Origin: an uncultured Eubacteriales bacterium
GTDB taxonomy: Bacteria; Bacillota; Clostridia; Christensenellales; Borkfalkiaceae
Reading direction: 5' to 3'
Assembly (NCBI GenBank): GCA_900556195.1
Contig: USOJ01000038.1
Span: forward strand, 1-7,513
Length of the DNA: 7,513 bases
The notes beneath the pieces are model-generated. The model did no database searches and was not told where the DNA came from. It was given only the letters and a program-made list of their open reading frames with translations. Of the stretch, positions 1 to 7,503 are shown piece after piece. Position 1 is the first letter of the stretch. Each line of letters opens with the position of its first letter. Both the position numbers and the translations under genes were made by a program.

Positions 1-1
1 C

Positions 2-1636
2 ACGCCCGTGAGAATGGCGTACAAAGCGAGCGACGGCAAAGATTATATTTTCAATCTTATCGACACCCCCGGACACGTGGACTTTACGTACGAAGTTTCG
101 AGATCCCTTGCCGCGTGCGAAGGCGCGATTCTGATAGTCGACGCCACTCAGGGCATAGAGGCGCAAACCCTTGCAAACTGCTATCTCGCGCTCGACAACA
201 ACCTTGAAATCGTTCCCGTCATAAACAAAATCGATCTCGCTTCCGCAGACCCCGAAGGTACGGCGAAAGAAATCGAGGACGTTATAGGGCTCGACGGCGA
301 GCACGCTCCGAGAATTTCGGCTAAAAACGGAATAAATATCGATCAGGTTTTAGAACAGGTGGTAAAACTCGTTCCCCCGCCCGTCGGCGACGACGACGCG
401 CCCCTTTCAGCCCTTATATTCGACAGTTATTACGACAACTTCAAGGGCGTAATCTGTTTCGTGCGCATAATGGACGGAACGGTGGGCGTAGGCACGAGAA
501 TTAAAACCTTTAACGGCAGCAAACAGTTCGACGTTACGGAAGTCGGAACGTTTAACCCGCATCTCGTACCCAAACGCACACTTTCTTCGGGCGAAGTCGG
601 ATATATAGCGGCAAGCATCAAGAGCATAGAAGACGTTTCCGTCGGCGACACGATTACCGACGCGAACAACCCCGCCGCCAACCCGTTGCCGGGATATAAA
701 AAAGTTCAACCCGTCGTATTTTCGGGTATATACCCGCTTGACGGAAGCAAATTCAACGACCTTAAAGAGGCGCTTCTCAAACTCAAACTCAACGACGCGT
801 CTTTAACGTTCGAACCCGACAATTCCGACGCGCTCGGTTTCGGCTTCCGCTGCGGTTTTCTGGGGCTTCTCCACATGGAGATAATTCAGGAGCGTATCGA
901 AAGAGAGTTCGACCTTGAAATAATCACCACCGCCCCGTCGGTTTCGTACAGGGTACACAAGACCGACGGCTCGGTTTTAATCGTAGACAACCCCAGCCGA
1001 TTCCCCGACGTTTCTTATATCGACTACTGCGAAGAACCGATTATCACGGCGGATATTTATACCCCGCCCGATTACGTTGGCGCGATAATGGATTTATGTC
1101 AGGAAAAACGCGGCGTGTTTACGGATATGACCTATCTCGATTCCAAGCGCGTAAAACTCAATTACAAACTCCCGTTGAACGAAATTATTTTCGACTTTTT
1201 CGACGGACTTAAAAGCCGCACGAGGGGTTACGCTTCTTTCGACTACGAATTATCGGGTTACGAAAAGAGCGAACTCGTAAAACTCGATATGTTGCTTAAC
1301 GGCGACGTCTGCGACGCGCTTTCGATAATCGTACACAAAGACAAAGCCTACGCAAGAGGCAGAGCGTTGGCAGAAAGACTTAAAGAAGTTATCCCCCGTC
1401 AGATGTTCGAAATTCCCGTTCAGGCGGCGGTCGGCGGAAAAGTCATCGCGAGAGAGACGATTAAAGCGCTCCGCAAAGACGTTCTCGCGAAATGCTACGG
1501 CGGCGACATAACGAGAAAGAAGAAACTTCTCGAAAAGCAGAAAGAAGGCAAAAAGAAAATGCGGCAACTCGGATCGGTGGAAGTCCCGAGCGAAGCGTTT
1601 ATGTCTATACTCAAAATCGACAGTTCGGACAAATAA
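2..1636 (+). CDS. lepA: Elongation factor 4 (LepA), 5'-truncated by window edge
   Basis: Ribosome-associated translational GTPase that acts in the cytoplasm; the family is known for back-translocation or initiation-related functions on the 70S ribosome. The reading frame enters from the left edge, so the true start and about the first 60 residues, with the P-loop (G1) and switch I (G2), are missing. Numbering codons from the GTG at 8, the G3 motif DTPGH is at residues 19-23, G4 NKID at 73-76 and G5 SAK at 104-106. Domain II follows (about 130-220), then the hallmark GFGFRCGFLGLLHMEI stretch (about 277-292). Next come the EF-G domain V-like part and the LepA-specific C-terminal domain, with the conserved LAKCYGGDITRKKKLLEKQK region near the end. 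The visible ~544 codons plus the missing part match the usual ~600 residues. No frameshift is seen. The stop TAA lies one base before hemW. Identification is essentially certain; the start cannot be judged here. Confidence 0.98.
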   Translation, partial: TPVRMAYKASDGKDYIFNLIDTPGHVDFTYEVSRSLAACEGAILIVDATQGIEAQTLANCYLALDNNLEIVPVINKIDLASADPEGTAKEIEDVIGLDGEHAPRISAKNGINIDQVLEQVVKLVPPPVGDDDAPLSALIFDSYYDNFKGVICFVRIMDGTVGVGTRIKTFNGSKQFDVTEVGTFNPHLVPKRTLSSGEVGYIAASIKSIEDVSVGDTITDANNPAANPLPGYKKVQPVVFSGIYPLDGSKFNDLKEALLKLKLNDASLTFEPDNSDALGFGFRCGFLGLLHMEIIQERIEREFDLEIITTAPSVSYRVHKTDGSVLIVDNPSRFPDVSYIDYCEEPIITADIYTPPDYVGAIMDLCQEKRGVFTDMTYLDSKRVKLNYKLPLNEIIFDFFDGLKSRTRGYASFDYELSGYEKSELVKLDMLLNGDVCDALSIIVHKDKAYARGRALAERLKEVIPRQMFEIPVQAAVGGKVIARETIKALRKDVLAKCYGGDITRKKKLLEKQKEGKKKMRQLGSVEVPSEAFMSILKIDSSDK

Positions 1637-1637
1637 T

Positions 1638-2747
1638 ATGAGCGGAATTTACGTACACGTGCCGTTTTGCAAGAGCAAGTGCATTTATTGCGACTTCGCC
1701 TCTTATCCGAGAGAAATCGGCAAAGCGGAAATATATTTCGGCTGTTTGTACAAAGAAATGAAAGGCAGAGCCGAAACTCTGAAAGATTATACTTTCGACA
1801 CCGTATACTTCGGCGGCGGAACGCCCTCTTTCGTAGACGAAAAATATATAGTCGGCGCGATGCGTCAACTCAAAAGGTTATACAAAATAGCCGACGGCGC
1901 GGAAATTACGCTCGAAATTAACCCCGGCACGCTCTCGCCCGAAAAGGTAAAAGCCTACAAAAAAGCGGGCTTCAACCGTTTCAGCGTAGGGCTGCAAAGC
2001 GCGGACGATAATATGCTACGCAAACTCAACCGTATACACACCGCCGAAGATTTTCTCTACGCGTGCGAACTTTTACGCGGCGAAAATTTAAGCGCGGACG
2101 TAATGATAGGGCTTGAAGATCAGACTCTTGCCGACGTGAAAGCGACTATCGACCTTGCGATTAAAGGCGGCGCGAAACATATTTCGTGTTACGCTTTGAA
2201 ACCCGAAGAAGGCACGATTATGTACGGCAAGTACTTAAACGGCGATTTGCCCGACGCGGACGAAGTAGCCGATTTATACGACGGAGCGGTCGCCTATCTT
2301 AAAGAAAACGGATTTGACCGCTACGAAGTTTCGAACTTCGCGAAAGACGGATATTATTCCCGCCACAATATGAATTACTGGAAGCGCGGACAATATATCG
2401 GCTTCGGGGTTTCGGCTTCGTCGTTCATAGGCGAAAGGCGGTTTACCAACACCGAAAAAATCGACGAATACGTCGCGTGCATACTTCGCGGAAAAGTCGC
2501 CGAAATATTCTCGGAAGAAATCGAGGGCGACGAGAGAGAATTCGAATATATAATGCTCGCCCTTCGCACGACCGACGGAATAAATTTTGCCGACTTCGAA
2601 AAACGTTTCAACGCAAATTTCAGGCAAAAATACGCCGATAAAATCAAAATTTCGGAAAAATATCTTGATATAACGGACGGTTCGTTAGCCATTAAGCCCG
2701 AATATTTATTCGTGCAGAACGATATAATCATAAACTTTATGGACTAA
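1638..2747 (+). CDS. hemW: Radical SAM protein HemW (heme chaperone, HemN-like)
   Basis: Radical S-adenosylmethionine protein of the HemW family, often annotated as oxygen-independent coproporphyrinogen oxidase-like. Characterised members bind heme and hand it to apo-proteins rather than oxidise coproporphyrinogen. The N-terminus MSGIYVHVPF leads straight into the [4Fe-4S] motif CxxxCxxCxF (C11, C15, C18, F20). The SAM-binding GGGTPS is at residues 59-64. Further family blocks are GLQSADD, ISCYALKPEEGT and HNMNYWKRGQYIGFG. The length of 369 residues fits HemW (about 370-390) and is short for true HemN (about 450), which also has an N-terminal extension absent here. The block usually written GxGAHS reads GVSASS, so the usual histidine is serine. 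The ATG at 1638 is chosen because it gives the family N-terminus and lies one base after the lepA stop. No convincing Shine-Dalgarno precedes it, so translation is probably coupled to lepA. The lepA-hemW order is common in Bacillota. Heme chaperone function is inferred from family membership. Confidence 0.95.
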   Translation: MSGIYVHVPFCKSKCIYCDFASYPREIGKAEIYFGCLYKEMKGRAETLKDYTFDTVYFGGGTPSFVDEKYIVGAMRQLKRLYKIADGAEITLEINPGTLSPEKVKAYKKAGFNRFSVGLQSADDNMLRKLNRIHTAEDFLYACELLRGENLSADVMIGLEDQTLADVKATIDLAIKGGAKHISCYALKPEEGTIMYGKYLNGDLPDADEVADLYDGAVAYLKENGFDRYEVSNFAKDGYYSRHNMNYWKRGQYIGFGVSASSFIGERRFTNTEKIDEYVACILRGKVAEIFSEEIEGDEREFEYIMLALRTTDGINFADFEKRFNANFRQKYADKIKISEKYLDITDGSLAIKPEYLFVQNDIIINFMD

Positions 2748-2768
2748 GCGACAGTCAAACCACCCCTT

Positions 2769-2786
2769 TCGGAGCGAGCGTTCCGA
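2769..2786 (+). other. Short stem-loop in the hemW-dnaE gap
   Basis: TCGGAGC (2769-2775) can pair with GTTCCGA (2780-2786) across a GAGC tetraloop: six Watson-Crick pairs and one G-T. As an alternative outer helix, CTTTCG (2766-2771) is a perfect complement of CGAAAG (2792-2797), and it could enclose the inner four pairs. No T-tract follows, so it is not a canonical intrinsic terminator. It may be a leader structure in a dnaE transcript, a weak attenuator or chance. The rest of the 106-bp gap shows nothing else apart from the dnaE ribosome binding site. Confidence 0.3.
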
Positions 2787-2843
2787 CGTTACGAAAGAGC
2801 AAATCGACGGCGGAAAACAGTCCGGCAACACGATAAAAACGAC

Positions 2844-2847
2844 AGGA
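2844..2847 (+). promoter_or_regulatory. Ribosome binding site of dnaE
   Basis: AGGA lies six bases upstream of the ATG at 2854. It supports this start, which also yields the expected DnaE N-terminus (FVHLHVHTEYS at residues 4-14). Confidence 0.75.
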
Positions 2848-2853
2848 TTCACT

Positions 2854-5800
2854 ATGGGAAATTTCGTACACTTACACGTTCATACCGAATACAGTATTCT
2901 CGACGGAGCGGCGAGAATTTCTGCCGTTACCAAACGCGCGAAATCTCTCGGTATGCCCGCTCTCGCGATAACCGACCACGGAAACATGTACGGCGCGGTC
3001 GCGTTTTTCGACGCCTGCGACAAAGCAGGAATAAAGGCGATAATCGGCACGGAATTTTACCTTGCCGAAGACCTTTACAATCATAACGGCAAGCAGACGC
3101 TTAACCACCTCGTGCTTCTGTGCAAAAACGAAGAAGGTTATAAAAACATAGCCTATCTTAACGCTGTCGCTTTCCGCGACGGATTCCACTACAAGCCGAG
3201 AATAGACCACAAGGTACTTGAAGAACACCACGAAGGGCTTATCTGTCTTTCGGCGTGTCTTGCCGGCGAAATTCCGAGGGCGATTACCGCAAGACAATTC
3301 GACGAAGCGGAAAAACTCGTTTTATGGTATAAAAATCTGTTCGGAGAAGATTTCTATCTCGAAATGCAGGATCACGGTATTCCCGAACAGACGGAAGTCA
3401 ACAAATACCTGCGCATCTACGCGAAGAAATATAATATCAAACTCGTCGCGACCAACGACGTGCACTACGTCGATAAAGAAGACGCGAAATCGCAGGACGT
3501 TCTTTTGTGCGTGCAGACGGCGGCGGACTACAACGACCCCAACCGTATGAGATTCCCCTGCGACGAGTTCTATCTTAAAACCGAAGAAGAGATGTCCGCC
3601 CTTTTCGCAGACACTCCCGAAGCGATTACCAACACCATGGAAATCGTGGACAAGTGCAATTTCGGGTTCGTATACGGGCATTATATGTTCCCGCACTACC
3701 ACCCCGATACGGGAGAAGAGCCGACGGTTTATATCCGTAAACTAATAGACGAAGGCGTAAAAAAGAAGTACGGCAAAGAAACTCCCGAAATACGCGACCG
3801 TATAGAGAGCGAACTCGCGGTAATTCAGAAACAGGGCTTTATAGAGTACTTCCTGATAGTCTGGGACTATATAAACGCCGCGCGCAATATGGGCATTTCG
3901 GTAGGTCCGGGGCGTGGTTCGGGCGCAGGCTCGATAGTCGCCTATCTTATAGGCATAACCAACATAGATCCTCTTAAATACGACCTTTACTTCGAGCGTT
4001 TCTTAAACCCCGAACGCGTATCCGCGCCCGATTTCGACGTAGACTTCGAAGATAGCCGCCGTCAGGAAGTAATAGAATACGTTCGCCGCAAATACGGCTA
4101 CGACAGAGTATGCAAAATAGTAACGTTCGGCACGATGGCGGCGAAAAACGCCGTAAAAGACGTCGCGAGAGTGCTTAAACTCCCCTACTCCGAAGCCGAC
4201 AGAGTTACGAAAGCAATCCCCAACAAAATGGTCGCGAGAAACGCCAAAGGCGACGAATTTGACCTTAAACGCCCGAATATCTTAATGAAAGTATTCGGGA
4301 AATACCACCCGAAAGAAACCGACAAGGACTACGGCGTAGACTATTCGGTAAAAGACCTTATCGAAATGTACAACGAAGACCCCGAAATAAGAAGGGTCGT
4401 GGACATTGCGATAAAACTCGAAGATATGCCGAGACAGGCAAGCACGCACGCCTGCGGCGTTATAATCGGCGCGGATATACTCGATCAGCATATGCCGCTC
4501 GGCAGAAACGGCGAAGATATCACGAGCCAATACACGGGCGTAGAACTCGAACACCTCGGATTCCTGAAAATGGACTTTTTAGGTTTACGAAACTTGTCCG
4601 ATATCAAGATGGCTATCGAATACGTCAAACAAAACCACGGCGTAGAGATAGACTTCGACCACTCGTCTTACGACGACCCGAAAGTTTTCGCGATGCTTTC
4701 GACGGGCAACACGAAAGCCGTGTTTCAGGTAGAATCGGGAGGCTTCCAACGCTTCCTTCGAGAACTCAAACCGACCTGCATAGAAGATATAGTCGCGGCG
4801 GTTTCGCTTTACCGCCCCGGTCCTATGGACTCCATACCCAAATTCATAAAGTGCAAGCACAACCCCGAACTCGTGTCTTACGCTCACCCGCTGCTCGAAC
4901 CCATACTCAAACAGACTTACGGCTGTATAGTGTATCAGGAACAGGTTATGAAAATCGTTCAGGCTCTCGCGGGGTATACGCTCGGTCAGGCGGATATGGT
5001 TCGCCGTATGATGGGCAAAAAGAAAGTCGACGACATGGTAAAGGAAGAAGTCATCTTCATTCACGGCAAGCCCGAAACGGTCGACCACGGCAAAGTTTCG
5101 ACCGCGATCGACGGCTGCTTAAAACGCGGAGTTTCTGAAGAAGTCGCGCACTCGATATGGAACGAAATGAAGGACTTTGCAAAATACGCCTTCAACAAAT
5201 CTCACGCGGCGGCTTATTCGCTCGTTACCTATCAGACGGCGTATCTTAAAACCTACTACGAAGCCGAATTTTTAACGGCGGTACTCAACAACCGCATAAC
5301 GAACATCGACGAAATACGAAACTACATCTCTTACGCGAAAGAAGAAAATATCGCCGTTCTTCCGCCCGATATAAACGAAAGCGTAGGCTTCTTTACCGTC
5401 AAAAATAAAAAAATCCGTTACGGACTTGCCGCTATCAAAGGCATAGGACTTTCGGCGATAGACTCGATCGTAGCGGAAAGAAACCTGCACGGCAGATACA
5501 CGTCTTTCGAAAACTTCATTTCGCGCTGCGAAAGCAAAGTGCTTAACAAGCGTTTGGTCGAAAATCTTATCTACGCAGGCGCGTTCGACGCGTTCGGACT
5601 GTACAGAACGCAGATGATCGGCATGAGCGAACAGTTAATCGAAAGAGTTTCGCTCATCGCGAAGCAACGCGAAAGCAATCAGATGAGCCTTTTCGGCGAC
5701 GTGTTAAAAGAAGACTCCACTTTTACGGTAACCTACCCCAAACTGAACGAATACGACCACAAAACCAAACTTTCGCTTGAAAAAAGCGTGGTAGGCGTAT

Positions 5801-6432
5801 ACGTTTCGGGGCATCCGCTCGACGGTTACGCCGACAAATTCAGAGATTGCACCTTCAATACGAGTTTTTTGCAGAACACCGAAGAAGACGAGGACGGAAA
5901 CGAAGTCTTTACCGACGTTAAAAACGACATGCAGGTGTACCTCGGCGGAATTATAACGGGCGTTACGAAGATAAACACCAAATCGGGCTCGACGATGAAT
6001 TTCGTTACCGTAGAAGACCGTTACGGCGCGATAGAGTGCGTGTTCTTCCCCAAAAAGTACGAAAAATATCAGACTTTATTGCACGAAGAACAACTTATAA
6101 AAATCAAAGGCAGATTGCAGATACGCGACGACAACAAAGTTTCGGTTTCGGTCGATTTTGCCGAAGGCGTAAGCGAAGAACAAACCGCCGAAACAAGACC
6201 GCAGGAAAAGCAGCAACGCGAATTCTTGGGTATCATTCTCGACGAAAACACCGAGCATCTCAAAGACGAACTTATAGACGTACTCGCGACCTACCCCGGC
6301 GAGATAACGGTATATTTCAAAATCAACGGCAAAAACTATAAAATGGATAAAAAAGTCAGAAACTGTCGCGGACTCGTAAACGAGTTGATGTCGATAGTAG
6401 ACGAAGATAAAATCAAATTTTTCAAAGCGTAA
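2854..6432 (+). CDS. dnaE: DNA polymerase III subunit alpha (DnaE, DnaE1-like)
   Basis: C-family replicative DNA polymerase catalytic subunit, 1192 residues. Domains in order: an N-terminal PHP domain (about 4-280) starting with HLHVHTEYSILDG; the polymerase core with GPGRGSGAGS at 351-360; the catalytic acidic motif PDFDVDF at 392-398, whose D395 and D397 are the likely E. coli D401/D403 equivalents; and the third aspartate D574 in KMDFLGL. A helix-hairpin-helix (IKGIG around 861-865) follows, then a clamp-binding motif QMSLFG at 943-948. An OB fold (about 1028-1110) is followed by an ~80-residue C-terminal domain. This order, with a domain after the OB fold, resembles DnaE1 more than the shorter Bacillus DnaE3. 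The PHP domain keeps the expected metal ligands H8, H10, D17, H42, E67, H85, C135, D202 and H204, which E. coli has largely lost. Bacillota usually also carry PolC, not visible here, so whether this is the main or the accessory polymerase is unknown. pfkA follows after 23 bp, a common Bacillota arrangement. Confidence 0.97.
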   Translation: MGNFVHLHVHTEYSILDGAARISAVTKRAKSLGMPALAITDHGNMYGAVAFFDACDKAGIKAIIGTEFYLAEDLYNHNGKQTLNHLVLLCKNEEGYKNIAYLNAVAFRDGFHYKPRIDHKVLEEHHEGLICLSACLAGEIPRAITARQFDEAEKLVLWYKNLFGEDFYLEMQDHGIPEQTEVNKYLRIYAKKYNIKLVATNDVHYVDKEDAKSQDVLLCVQTAADYNDPNRMRFPCDEFYLKTEEEMSALFADTPEAITNTMEIVDKCNFGFVYGHYMFPHYHPDTGEEPTVYIRKLIDEGVKKKYGKETPEIRDRIESELAVIQKQGFIEYFLIVWDYINAARNMGISVGPGRGSGAGSIVAYLIGITNIDPLKYDLYFERFLNPERVSAPDFDVDFEDSRRQEVIEYVRRKYGYDRVCKIVTFGTMAAKNAVKDVARVLKLPYSEADRVTKAIPNKMVARNAKGDEFDLKRPNILMKVFGKYHPKETDKDYGVDYSVKDLIEMYNEDPEIRRVVDIAIKLEDMPRQASTHACGVIIGADILDQHMPLGRNGEDITSQYTGVELEHLGFLKMDFLGLRNLSDIKMAIEYVKQNHGVEIDFDHSSYDDPKVFAMLSTGNTKAVFQVESGGFQRFLRELKPTCIEDIVAAVSLYRPGPMDSIPKFIKCKHNPELVSYAHPLLEPILKQTYGCIVYQEQVMKIVQALAGYTLGQADMVRRMMGKKKVDDMVKEEVIFIHGKPETVDHGKVSTAIDGCLKRGVSEEVAHSIWNEMKDFAKYAFNKSHAAAYSLVTYQTAYLKTYYEAEFLTAVLNNRITNIDEIRNYISYAKEENIAVLPPDINESVGFFTVKNKKIRYGLAAIKGIGLSAIDSIVAERNLHGRYTSFENFISRCESKVLNKRLVENLIYAGAFDAFGLYRTQMIGMSEQLIERVSLIAKQRESNQMSLFGDVLKEDSTFTVTYPKLNEYDHKTKLSLEKSVVGVYVSGHPLDGYADKFRDCTFNTSFLQNTEEDEDGNEVFTDVKNDMQVYLGGIITGVTKINTKSGSTMNFVTVEDRYGAIECVFFPKKYEKYQTLLHEEQLIKIKGRLQIRDDNKVSVSVDFAEGVSEEQTAETRPQEKQQREFLGIILDENTEHLKDELIDVLATYPGEITVYFKINGKNYKMDKKVRNCRGLVNELMSIVDEDKIKFFKA

Positions 6433-6441
6433 ATTTTCAAC

Positions 6442-6447
6442 GGAGGA
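6442..6447 (+). promoter_or_regulatory. Strong ribosome binding site of pfkA
   Basis: GGAGGA lies in the 23-bp dnaE-pfkA gap, with eight bases between it and the ATG at 6456. It is the strongest Shine-Dalgarno in the window, consistent with independent, efficient translation of a glycolytic enzyme from a shared dnaE-pfkA transcript. Confidence 0.88.
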
Positions 6448-6455
6448 TATAAATT

Positions 6456-7415
6456 ATGAAAAAAATCGCAATTTTAACGAGCGGCGGCGACGCCCCCGGC
6501 ATGAACGCCTGCATAAGAGCGGTGGGAAGAAGCGCGCTTAACGCGGGGCTCGAAGTCTACGGCGTAGACCGCGGCTACAACGGACTCGTAAACAACGAAA
6601 TAGTAAAAATGGATTCGCACTCGGTGTGCGACATTATTCAGCGCGGCGGCACTATTCTCAAAACCGCGAGATGCCTTGAATTCAAAGACCCCGCTGTAAG
6701 AAAAGTAGCGGCTGACAATCTTAAAAAACTCGGCGTAGAAGGCTTGGTAGTCATCGGCGGCGACGGTTCGTTCACGGGCGCGAAATGTCTTTCGGACGAA
6801 CAAGGGATAAACGTCGTAGGCATACCCGGCACTATCGACAACGACCTTGCTTACACCGATTACACGCTCGGTTTCGACACGGCGGTCAACACGGTCCTAT
6901 GGGCAATCAACGCCCTTCGCGACACAATGACTTCGCACGACAGAGTTTCGCTCGTTAAGGTTATGGGCAGAAGATGCGGCGATATCGCCTTATACGCGGG
7001 TATTTGCGGCGGCGCGGAATACATTCTCGTTCCCGAAGTCCCGTACGACATCCAGAAAATCGCCAACGAAATAAAGAAAAATCGCGAACACGGCAAGACG
7101 GCTAACGTCATCGTTCTCGCCGAAGGCGCGGGCAACGAAAACGAAATCAAGACGATAGTTTCCGTTATTTCGGGTACTGACGTAAAAGTTACCACTCTCG
7201 GGCACATTCAACGCGGCGGTTCGCCCTCTATGGCGGACAGAATGCTCGCGGCGAAGTTCGGCGTACACGCCGTAAACCTTTTAATGGAAGGTAAAACCAA
7301 CCGCGTTATCGGATGCCACGGTCAGAAGACGATCGACCTCGATATAACCGAAGCGCTCTCCATGAAAAAGGACATCGATCACGATCTGTACGACATGGCG
7401 GCAAAACTCTGCTGA
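6456..7415 (+). CDS. pfkA: ATP-dependent 6-phosphofructokinase
   Basis: Phosphorylates fructose 6-phosphate to fructose 1,6-bisphosphate, the committed step of glycolysis, as a cytoplasmic tetramer in this family. The length of 319 residues equals typical bacterial PfkA. The N-terminal nucleotide loop TSGGDAPGMNA is at 8-18. GGDGS at 101-105 has glycine at 104 and PGTIDND at 124-130 has glycine at 125. Both glycines mark ATP use; PPi enzymes carry Asp and Lys there. The catalytic base is D128. Other substrate-site residues are R163, MGR (170-172), E223, H250 and R253. K244 stands where E. coli has R243. The effector-site residues R21, R25, R155, E188 and K214 are kept, but positions aligned with E. 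coli R54 and K211 are S54 and H212. The ATG follows a strong Shine-Dalgarno, and the gene ends in tandem in-frame stops, TGA TAA. It is probably cotranscribed with dnaE. The pyruvate kinase gene often found next is not present before the window ends. Confidence 0.97.
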   Translation: MKKIAILTSGGDAPGMNACIRAVGRSALNAGLEVYGVDRGYNGLVNNEIVKMDSHSVCDIIQRGGTILKTARCLEFKDPAVRKVAADNLKKLGVEGLVVIGGDGSFTGAKCLSDEQGINVVGIPGTIDNDLAYTDYTLGFDTAVNTVLWAINALRDTMTSHDRVSLVKVMGRRCGDIALYAGICGGAEYILVPEVPYDIQKIANEIKKNREHGKTANVIVLAEGAGNENEIKTIVSVISGTDVKVTTLGHIQRGGSPSMADRMLAAKFGVHAVNLLMEGKTNRVIGCHGQKTIDLDITEALSMKKDIDHDLYDMAAKLC

Positions 7416-7454
7416 TAACGTACCTGCTTTTCCGGACGTCGTTTCGCGCTGAAT

Positions 7455-7469
7455 ATGACAAAGTGTCAT
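7455..7469. repeat. Perfect 6-bp inverted repeat, ATGACA-AAG-TGTCAT
   Basis: ATGACA (7455-7460) and TGTCAT (7464-7469) are exact inverted copies around a 3-base centre, 40 bp after the pfkA stop. The right arm is also the start of the TGTCATTCTGAG repeat. The left side (GAATATGACA) loosely resembles the reversed end of the same repeat (CAGAATGACA), as if two copies met head to head. No T-tract follows, so it is not a standard terminator. Confidence 0.5.
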
Positions 7470-7492
7470 TCTGAGGCGAAGCCGAAGCCCCC
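7464..7492 (+). repeat. Probable dispersed intergenic repeat (TGTCATTCTGAG...CGAAG type)
   Basis: TGTCATTCTGAG followed by GCGAAGCCGAAG matches, from memory, a short palindromic-like intergenic repeat seen many times in Clostridia and other bacterial genomes, usually as TGTCATTCTGAGCGAAGCGAAG followed by AATC. Here the inner part is a tandem CGAAGC (7477-7482 and 7483-7488) and GGC-GAA-GCC forms a mini-hairpin. The canonical AATC continuation is replaced by CCCCC. Only one copy is in the window, so its repetitive nature rests on recognition and not on internal evidence. It lies between pfkA and the window edge, with no gene in this tail. Confidence 0.55.
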
Positions 7493-7503
7493 TAGGCAGG
7501 TCG

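Noticed and set aside
8..10. GTG at 8 as the start of lepA
   Set aside because: The frame stays open to the left edge, and the residues here align with the internal xAVRLxYKAxDG region of LepA about 60 residues in. It is an internal valine of a truncated gene.
2723..2728. A perfect TATAAT at the 3' end of hemW as a -10 box for dnaE
   Set aside because: No -35-like hexamer lies 16-18 bases upstream (2700-2705 is GAATAT) and there is no extended TG. The match arises from Asp-Ile-Ile codons in an AT-rich stretch.
1638..2747. True oxygen-independent coproporphyrinogen III oxidase (HemN)
   Set aside because: The protein is too short, lacks the HemN N-terminal extension before the cysteine motif, and sits next to lepA as HemW does.
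2766..2797. Intrinsic terminator after hemW
   Set aside because: The stem is short, contains a G-T pair and is followed by ACGAAAGAGC with no T-tract.
4585..5088. A 167-codon open frame on the minus strand inside dnaE
   Set aside because: It lies fully antisense to a highly conserved part of dnaE, resembles no known protein and follows from the codon bias of the sense strand. Similar antisense frames (2872-3297, 3322-3702, 1250-1567, 6860-7207) are rejected for the same reason.
6756..6845. PPi-dependent phosphofructokinase
   Set aside because: GGDGS and PGTIDND both have glycine at the discriminating positions; PPi enzymes have GGDDS and PKTIDND.
7416..7454. Terminator directly after pfkA
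   Set aside because: No G+C-rich stem with a T-run is present; only GACGTC, a 6-base palindrome likely by chance.
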